Positions 58,901-64,000 of a stretch of DNA of 64,000 nucleotides are shown here, in pieces; position 1 is the first letter of the stretch; the number at the start of each line of letters is the position of its first letter. Source of the DNA: Clostridiales bacterium. GTDB lineage: Bacteria > Bacillota > Clostridia > Saccharofermentanales > Saccharofermentanaceae. The notes beneath the pieces were generated by a model, which searched no databases, was not told the origin of the DNA, and saw nothing but the letters and a program-made list of their open reading frames with translations. Both the position numbers and the translations under genes were made by a program. The stretch covers positions 1 through 64,000 of the forward strand of contig JAFRRJ010000020.1 of assembly GCA_017428155.1 (NCBI GenBank), written 5' to 3'.

Positions 58901-59523
58901 ACGGACAGATGGATGTGATAGGCTACGAGCTTTACTGCAGGCTCCTTGATGAGGAGATCCGTCTTCTCAAGTCGGGCAGGGATGAGGTCCTCGATACAGA
59001 TGTTATTACGGGACATACACAGTCGAGTACCGACGGCTTCTCTGTCGAAGTTGATTACGACGCTTATATTCCGGCTTCATATATCCAGGATGAAGCTGCG
59101 AGGATGAGCTGCTACAGACGTATCGGAGACATCTCCGGTTACGAGGGTTACAGCGACTTTATTGACGAAGTCACAGACCGTTACGGCGACGCACCTCCGG
59201 AAGTATATATCCTCTCGGGAATCTCGCTTATAAGGTCCATGGCAGGGCCTCTGGGCTTTACAAAAGCATCGATAAAGAGTGCAGGAACAAGGCTTTATCT
59301 GCATCCCGATCTTCAGATCGATATGCAGGCATTCGGTGCCCTGATGCGTGACCATTTCTACGGTGCGCGCGTTACGATAAATGCCACGGGGAGCCTCCCG
59401 TATATGCTTTTCAAGCCATCATCCTCAAAACAGGACAAGACAGTCTCTGAGATAATAGGACTTCTTAAGATATTGAGCGATAACAGGACTCCTGCTGACA
59501 AGTCCGAAGCCGATAATGTATAA
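55966..59523 (+). CDS. mfd: Transcription-repair coupling factor Mfd
   Basis: 1185 residues, full length. A UvrB-like N-terminal module, RNA polymerase interaction domain (GDYVVHDTHGVGRYEGLINM), a RecG-like translocase with Walker A GDVGFGKTEVAFRA, DEEQRFG (Walker B box), SATPIPRT and QIKGRVGRSDRQAYAYI, and the C-terminal TRCF domain. It removes stalled RNA polymerase and recruits UvrA. The start lies within the pth 3' end. A tRNA-Arg gene begins 16 nt after the stop. Confidence 0.97.
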   Translation: MDKDLIELLGRISSDKELVSEFSSSLKTGKHLNITGLCAEQKVYVAMALARLCDRKAVFIEPDSARARTTASYCAAFTDGPVTLLTPSELSLVSAEASSRELELSRSAALSELVTGGFGAAVITAGALLNKLEPAKVFADRIIKLKVGMEFERDDLVSVLLLNGYENVPQVMEKGEFSVRGDIVDIFSPSYTEPVRISFFDTEIDQIKTFDRETQRSTGQLEETVAVPASIYAFPEDRRDEIADLILSRVQEDLAKMNTATREVRRAAELLSRTATGDAEKIRNGIEPSGVARWTGLFLREFETAIDYVNSDKVVFFADEMVDIDARMNSYAGEYAQRCRDSFEIGIAPTCSPSAMTNLSKTMVALDKLNNIVTLSMFQSSGNGLPGGTTYTVSGFPADNFSGRAQELAELIKANKGVYMAAHHGRRYEQLKDRLAEYDCFAGIIDAPLPAGFTYPKLGITVLGEQELYGSEQKRPDKKKKGGNRIQFFSDIAPGDYVVHDTHGVGRYEGLINMKVGDIRKDYLKLTYAKGETLYILPENLDSLQKYVGPGEKEPKLSRLGGDEWKKSVSRAREAIKKVAYDLLKIYAARSVNKGFACAPDEEQQKLFEDRFPFVETDDQLRAVHEIKADMESEKPMDRLLCGDVGFGKTEVAFRAMFKAVMNGRQVIMLAPTTLLAQQHYENFMSRVKDFPVNVCMLSRFVPQAQIKQNLIDIKSGKVDVIIGTHRVLSNDVKPPHLGLLVVDEEQRFGVNHKEKIKSMKTDVDVLSLSATPIPRTLHMSLSGIRDISVLEEAPFNRRAVQTYVLGYDDQIIIQACMREIARGGQIFYLYNRTSDIDKVADNLAKAMPGVRVTYAHGQMPENGLENVVADFIEGKYDILVCTTIIENGVDMPNVNTLIVENADRFGLSQLYQIKGRVGRSDRQAYAYITYNADVPLNEEATKRLNALREFTELGSGVRIAMRDLEVRGAGSLLGAEQHGQMDVIGYELYCRLLDEEIRLLKSGRDEVLDTDVITGHTQSSTDGFSVEVDYDAYIPASYIQDEAARMSCYRRIGDISGYEGYSDFIDEVTDRYGDAPPEVYILSGISLIRSMAGPLGFTKASIKSAGTRLYLHPDLQIDMQAFGALMRDHFYGARVTINATGSLPYMLFKPSSSKQDKTVSEIIGLLKILSDNRTPADKSEADNV

Positions 59524-59538
59524 TACGCAGAGTTAAAT

Positions 59539-59613
59539 GCTCCAATAGTCTAATGGATAGAATAGCGGTTTCCGGTACCGTAGATGCGGGTTCGATTCCT
59601 GCTTGGAGCGCCA
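59539..59613 (+). tRNA. tRNA-Arg (anticodon CCG)
   Basis: 75-nt cloverleaf: acceptor GCTCCAA / TTGGAGC, anticodon stem GCGGT / ACCGT with loop TTCCGGT (CCG, reading CGG), T-arm GCGGGTTCGATTCCTGC and encoded CCA. The following 59614-59785 stretch has a weak terminator-like dyad and the promoter of the next gene. Confidence 0.93.
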
Positions 59614-59785
59614 CATGATTTCCATAAACGGGCTTACTGCCCTCAAATACCCCGTAGACATTGAGTTTGCGGGTTTTATTATGCCTGACGGCGATTATTC
59701 GTTTTATGCGGTGGTATAATTGGGCATACACTGCTTAGGCGATCATTAATCAGAACAAACATAAGGGTAAAGATAACAGAGACTC

Positions 59786-62590
59786 ATGGGCATTCTAACA
59801 TTTCTGTACACACTGATAATCTCGCCGCTCGAACTCCTGTTCGAGAATATATTCGTAATCGCAAACCGGATTATAGGTAATGAAGGTCTTTCAATAATAT
59901 TCCTGAGTCTTGCGGTAAATTTCCTCGTACTTCCGCTTTACAGGAGAGCTGATGAGCTCCAGACCGAGGAGCGTGAGATCCAGATAAAAATGGCTCCCAT
60001 GATCAAACATATCAAAAGCACTTTTAAAGGTGATGAGCGTTTCTTCATGCTTCAGGAGTATTACCGTACCAATCACTATAAGCCGGTTTATGCACTTAAG
60101 AGTTCTATATCGATTATCCTTCAGATTCCGTTCTTTATCGCTGCGTATAATCTCTTATCCGGAATGCAGAGTCTTCAGGGTATGAGCTTCGGATTCATAC
60201 CGGATCTCGGCAGGGAAGATGCGGTCCTTATGATCGGAAGTTTTCCATTAAACCTTCTTCCGGTACTCATGACACTTATCAATGTAGTGTCGGGAATAAT
60301 CTATACCAAAGGCCATCCTGTAAAAGAAAAGATACAGGTCTTCGGACTTGCGGCCGTATTCCTTGTGCTCCTTTACCGGTCACCTTCAGGACTTGTATTC
60401 TACTGGCTCATGAATAATGTATTCTCGCTGATAAAGAATGTATTCAGCAAACTTAAGGACCCGAAGAAAACATTCAATATTCTTATTGCAGCTGCGGGAC
60501 TGGTGATACTGGTCATATCTCTTATAAGGCCGGATCTGAGTTTAAGACAGAAACTGCTTTTAGCTGTGGCAGGCATCATGCCGGTAATTCCTCTGGCAGC
60601 AGGGTATCTGAAGAATAAGACAGTAAAAATGCAGCATAATGAAAGGGCGGCCGGCAAACACACCTTCATCTATGGTGCTTTCTTTATGGCTGTCTTTTCC
60701 GGAGTTTTTATTCCGGCCAACGTGATTAATTCCTCTCCGGGCGAATTTATCGACATGTTTACTTACAAGAACCCGATCCTGTATGTGGTTAATTCCTTCG
60801 TTCTTGCGGTGGGATTCTTTGTGTTATGGGGCGGAGTTTTCTATTTTCTGTCCGGCGCGAAAACCAGACAGTTAATGGGAAAAGCCATGTGGATCATCTG
60901 CGGCTGTTCCACGGTTAATTACATGTTTTTCGGAACAAAGCTCGGTATTCTCTCGACTACGCTGCAGTATGAAAAAGGACTAAGATTCAGTTCCAAAGAA
61001 TACATCATCAATCTGTTGGTCCTTCTGGCAGCTTTTGCAGTCTTATATGTTATATGCAGTTTTCGAAGCCGTATAGCAAAACTGATCCTTTTGGCAGGAA
61101 CCGTCGCTTTGGCTTTTGCCGGATTCATAAACGGAGCAAATACCGTTATCGTATACGGTGCATATGAATCCGTGCACGATTCGATCAATGAATCATCCGG
61201 AGAAATGCCGCAGATTCCGTTAAGTAAAACCGGTAAAAACGTCATTGTATTCATGCTTGACCGTTCCATAGGTCCGCAGTTCCCGTATCTGCTTAAAGAG
61301 AAGCCTGAGCTGATGGAAAAGTTTGACGGTTTTACGTATTACCCCAACACGGTAAGCTTCGGTACTGCCACAAATATCGGTGCTCCGGCTCTTTTCGGAG
61401 GTTATGAATACACACCTGACAAGATCAACGCCAGACCTTCCGAGACACTCGAGAGCAAACATGATGAAGCCCTTAAAGTATTGCCTGTCTTATTTGACAA
61501 TGAAGGCTATAAAGTCACCGTATGTGATCCGCCTTATGCCGGATATAAGCTGACGCCGGATCTTTCCATCTATGATGATTATCCTAAGATCAATAAATAC
61601 AATCTTTATGGACAGTTTGACGTGTTCTCGAACACAATGGACAGCAAGACGACATCAAGAGCATCAGAGTATACGGAAAAGACTCTTAACCGTAATCTCT
61701 TCTGTTTTGCATTAATGAAATCAGCTCCGTTGATCATGCAGGAAACATTGTATAACGGCGGATTATATAACGGGGCTGTCAATGATAATTCATCTTCTGA
61801 TCCGGATAATGAGGAGGATGTTTTCAGGGCAGACAGGCTGACGCAGTCCTATACTTCATTATCAGAGGCTCAAGGTATCTCACTAGGGTTTATTAAAGCA
61901 TATGCGGCTGTCAGCAATCTTGATAAGATCACGGCTGCAAGTGATGATCCGCAGAACACATTCCTGATGATGACAAGCCAGGCTGCGCATAACTACAGCA
62001 TGCTTCAGGAACCGGATTATATACCGCTGGTTAAAGTCGATAACACCGCTTATGATACAGACATGACAGAGCGTTATACCATTGACGGCGTTACGATGCG
62101 GATGGAAGGTTTAAACCAGGTATGCAGCTATCATGTGAATGCGGCGTCTCTTATAGCTCTCGGCAAGTGGTTTGATTACCTTAGAGAGCTTGGGGTATAT
62201 GACAATACGAGGATCATAATAGTCGCAGATCACGGTGCGGATTTTGAGCAGTTCGACCGTGTCCACGACGAGACCGGAGTTGATCTGGATCTGTTTATGC
62301 CGCTGCTTCTTGTAAAGGATTTTGACCGGACGGGATTTACTGTTTCAGATGAATTGATGACAAATGCCGATACACCTTCTCTGGCTGTCAGCGGAATAAT
62401 AGACGATCCCCAAAACCCGTTTACCGGCAATGATCTCGACAGTTATGAGAAAGAGAGTCCTTTGAAAGTCTTTTATACCGAAGACATTACTATTGACGAT
62501 AATCACGGTAATGTTTTCTTACCCGGAAAATGGTTTGAGCTTGAAGGAGATCCTTATAGTGTAAGCAGCTGGAAATACATTGGGGAATAG
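59786..62590 (+). CDS. YidC/Oxa1-type insertase domain fused to a sulfatase-like hydrolase domain
   Basis: 934 residues in one continuous frame. Residues 1-225 are YidC/Oxa1-like: helices at about 5-25 and 35-50, an amphipathic cytoplasmic hairpin (EEREIQIKMAPMIKHIKSTF), and helices around 103-120 and 153-172 plus the YRSPSGLVFYWLMNNVFSLI segment. Residues 225-450 add further membrane helices. Residues 485-880 are an alkaline phosphatase/sulfatase fold: metal Asp492 in NVIVFMLDRS, candidate Thr nucleophile in TATNIGAPALFGG (527-539), and VADHGADF near 812. It may make or modify an envelope glycopolymer. The next gene begins 13 nt after the stop. Confidence 0.8.
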   Translation: MGILTFLYTLIISPLELLFENIFVIANRIIGNEGLSIIFLSLAVNFLVLPLYRRADELQTEEREIQIKMAPMIKHIKSTFKGDERFFMLQEYYRTNHYKPVYALKSSISIILQIPFFIAAYNLLSGMQSLQGMSFGFIPDLGREDAVLMIGSFPLNLLPVLMTLINVVSGIIYTKGHPVKEKIQVFGLAAVFLVLLYRSPSGLVFYWLMNNVFSLIKNVFSKLKDPKKTFNILIAAAGLVILVISLIRPDLSLRQKLLLAVAGIMPVIPLAAGYLKNKTVKMQHNERAAGKHTFIYGAFFMAVFSGVFIPANVINSSPGEFIDMFTYKNPILYVVNSFVLAVGFFVLWGGVFYFLSGAKTRQLMGKAMWIICGCSTVNYMFFGTKLGILSTTLQYEKGLRFSSKEYIINLLVLLAAFAVLYVICSFRSRIAKLILLAGTVALAFAGFINGANTVIVYGAYESVHDSINESSGEMPQIPLSKTGKNVIVFMLDRSIGPQFPYLLKEKPELMEKFDGFTYYPNTVSFGTATNIGAPALFGGYEYTPDKINARPSETLESKHDEALKVLPVLFDNEGYKVTVCDPPYAGYKLTPDLSIYDDYPKINKYNLYGQFDVFSNTMDSKTTSRASEYTEKTLNRNLFCFALMKSAPLIMQETLYNGGLYNGAVNDNSSSDPDNEEDVFRADRLTQSYTSLSEAQGISLGFIKAYAAVSNLDKITAASDDPQNTFLMMTSQAAHNYSMLQEPDYIPLVKVDNTAYDTDMTERYTIDGVTMRMEGLNQVCSYHVNAASLIALGKWFDYLRELGVYDNTRIIIVADHGADFEQFDRVHDETGVDLDLFMPLLLVKDFDRTGFTVSDELMTNADTPSLAVSGIIDDPQNPFTGNDLDSYEKESPLKVFYTEDITIDDNHGNVFLPGKWFELEGDPYSVSSWKYIGE

Positions 62591-62603
62591 TTTGGAGATG
62601 ATC

Positions 62604-63626
62604 ATGGATTTTAAAGCGTTAATGAATTCTTGTGAATATGATTTCCTAAGAACCAACGAGAGGCTCGGAAGCCGCATCATTCTTCTGGGGCTGGGCGGCA
62701 GTTATGCTTACGGCACAAACAATGAAGGAAGCGATATTGATTTCCGCGGGTGCACATTAATGATGCCGTCAGATCTGTTGGGACTGACGGAGTTTGAGCA
62801 GTATGAAGACGATAAGACCGACACGGTTATATATGGCTTTAATAAGCTCGTAAGGCTCCTTCTGGACTGCAATCCGAATATATGCGAGATGCTGGGTCTT
62901 GATGAGGACCAGTATCTGATAAAGACCGGGATAGGGCAGGAACTGATAGATAGCAGCCAAATGTTTTTGTCGAAGCGTGTGATAAAGACATTCGGAGGGT
63001 ATGCCGATGCGCAGCTTCGAAGGCTCCAGAATGCGATTGCAAGAGATACTCTGCCTCAGAACGACCGGGAAAAGCACATTTTCAATTCTGTAAGAAATGC
63101 ACTCGATGATTTCAACCGGAGGCATTCCAACAGTACTTACGGAACCATAAGGATCTATATCGACAAGGCGGAGAACCCCGAGCTTGATACGGAGATCTTT
63201 GTCGACGCGGACTATAAGCACATGCCGCTCAGGGATTATTCGGACATGTGGGGAACGATGAGAAATGTTATCCGTGATTATGACAAGATAGGGCAGCGCA
63301 ATAAAAAGAAGGACGATAACCACCTGAACAAGCATGCCATGCATCTTATCAGGCTTTTTATGATGGCAATAGATATCCTGGAAAAAGGTGAGATAAGGAC
63401 TCACAGGACGGATGATCTGCCGCTCCTTCTGGCGATCAGACGGGGCGATTATATGCAGGAGGACGGGGGCTTTTCGAGAGCTTTTTATGAAATGCTCGAA
63501 AACTACGAGCACAGGCTTGAGGAGGCCGCCGCAAGAACAGAGCTGCCTGATAATCCGGATATTGATAAGGTGGAACAGTTTGTTGAACGGGTTAACAGGT
63601 TTTCGGTTACGGGTGAATTGACATGA
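62604..63626 (+). CDS. Nucleotidyltransferase superfamily protein 1 (YcgL/DUF-type)
   Basis: Starts at ATG 62604 (MDFKALMNSCEYDF), 6 nt after TTGGAG; 340 residues. Pol-beta type motif GLGGSYAYGTNNEGSDIDFR (GS ... DxD) at about 31-50, followed by a helical C-terminal half. It belongs to the predicted nucleotidyltransferases related to YcgL and RlaP, with no known substrate. It overlaps the next, related gene (ATGA), suggesting a complex or shared substrate. Confidence 0.75.
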   Translation: MDFKALMNSCEYDFLRTNERLGSRIILLGLGGSYAYGTNNEGSDIDFRGCTLMMPSDLLGLTEFEQYEDDKTDTVIYGFNKLVRLLLDCNPNICEMLGLDEDQYLIKTGIGQELIDSSQMFLSKRVIKTFGGYADAQLRRLQNAIARDTLPQNDREKHIFNSVRNALDDFNRRHSNSTYGTIRIYIDKAENPELDTEIFVDADYKHMPLRDYSDMWGTMRNVIRDYDKIGQRNKKKDDNHLNKHAMHLIRLFMMAIDILEKGEIRTHRTDDLPLLLAIRRGDYMQEDGGFSRAFYEMLENYEHRLEEAAARTELPDNPDIDKVEQFVERVNRFSVTGELT

Positions 63627-64000
63627 GAGATATAACGGAAGAGATAAAGAGCAAACTTAAAGAGATAGAGGCAAAGGAGAATGTGCGCGTTCTTCATGCT
63701 GTTGAATCGGGGAGCCGTGCGTGGGGATTCGCATCGCCTGACAGTGATTACGATGTGCGTTTTATCTATGTAAGGACAAAGGATGATTATCTGTCGATCG
63801 ATGAATCTAAAGATACGATAGACTGGCAGCTTGATGAGATCTACGACATTAACGGTTGGGATCTGAAAAAGGCATTGAAGCAGTTTGCAAAAGGCAATGC
63901 AACGCTGTATGAGTGGAGCGGGTCGCCGGTTGTTTACAAAACGACGGATGAATGGGATAAGATCCGCGAGGTTTCCAAAGCGTACTTCTCCGAGAAGGCG
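63623..64000 (+). CDS. Nucleotidyltransferase superfamily protein 2 (partial, runs off the window)
   Basis: Starts at ATG 63623, overlapping the preceding stop by 4 nt; 126 codons are in the window with no stop. The motif AVESGSRAWGFASPDSDYDVR gives the GS ... DxD nucleotidyltransferase core of the YcgL family. It is a diverged tandem paralogue of the preceding gene. Length beyond the window is unknown. Confidence 0.78.
   Translation, partial: MRDITEEIKSKLKEIEAKENVRVLHAVESGSRAWGFASPDSDYDVRFIYVRTKDDYLSIDESKDTIDWQLDEIYDINGWDLKKALKQFAKGNATLYEWSGSPVVYKTTDEWDKIREVSKAYFSEKA

Overview
The window is a piece of a Bacillota (Firmicutes, class Clostridia) chromosome around its replication origin, carrying two mobile islands side by side. 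The evidence is the order dnaA-dnaN-recF-remB-gyrB-parA-parB with palindromic parS sites, a RemB-type DUF370 protein, a sortase, ECF sigma and BlaR/BlaI signalling, and AGGAGG-type ribosome binding sites. The genus cannot be fixed from sequence alone. Core genes left of dnaA (guaA, a lipoprotein, purA, sortase) lie on the minus strand and those right of it on the plus strand, so transcription diverges from about 41.4 kb as expected at an origin.

Layout. 1-5.6 kb: small minus-strand accessory genes (monooxygenase-like, metallo-beta-lactamase fold, TPR membrane protein, VOC protein, deaminase, DUF4261 protein), two of them behind copies of the same promoter/leader element. 5.7-24.0 kb: integrative mobilizable element B, with integrase, excisionase, divergent XRE repressor, relaxase, MobC, oriT and replication protein. 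Its cargo is an agr-type quorum-sensing operon (AgrB, LytTR regulator, GHKL kinase), two FtsX-type ABC transporter modules, a Schlafen-type ATPase regulator and an AAA ATPase. 24.0-35.75 kb: integrative mobilizable element A, same backbone order but divergent sequence, carrying BlaR/BlaI, a sigma/anti-sigma pair and an AbiE toxin-antitoxin system. The elements are stacked at the 3' end of guaA: copies of the last guaA codons lie at about 5.70, 23.98 and 35.74 kb, and each element has its own integrase arm-type repeats at both ends. Neither has a visible conjugation machine or coupling protein, so both should depend on a helper.

35.7-64 kb: the core. guaA, purA, sortase, dnaA, a 361-bp AT-rich dnaA-dnaN gap, dnaN, recF, remB, gyrB, parS, parA, parB, tRNA-Ser(TGA), thrS, ldh, glmU, pth, mfd, tRNA-Arg(CCG), a large YidC/Oxa1-sulfatase fusion and two tandem nucleotidyltransferases.

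How parts connect. The most striking system is the element B regulon. Three promoters (agrB operon, ABC module 1, ABC module 2) carry the same paired 9-bp direct repeat, GG(T/C)GAAA(T/A)T, with exactly 12 bp between copies, the layout expected for a LytTR regulator, and a -10 hexamer 27-29 bp downstream. This predicts a mobile, peptide-sensing circuit that controls itself and two export or resistance modules; no AgrD-like signal precursor is visible beside AgrB. Other notable points are substitutions at DNA-contact positions of DnaA together with no perfect DnaA box in the expected origin gap, an H1-like tail on ParB, an acidic N-terminal extension on GyrB, and the YidC-sulfatase fusion.
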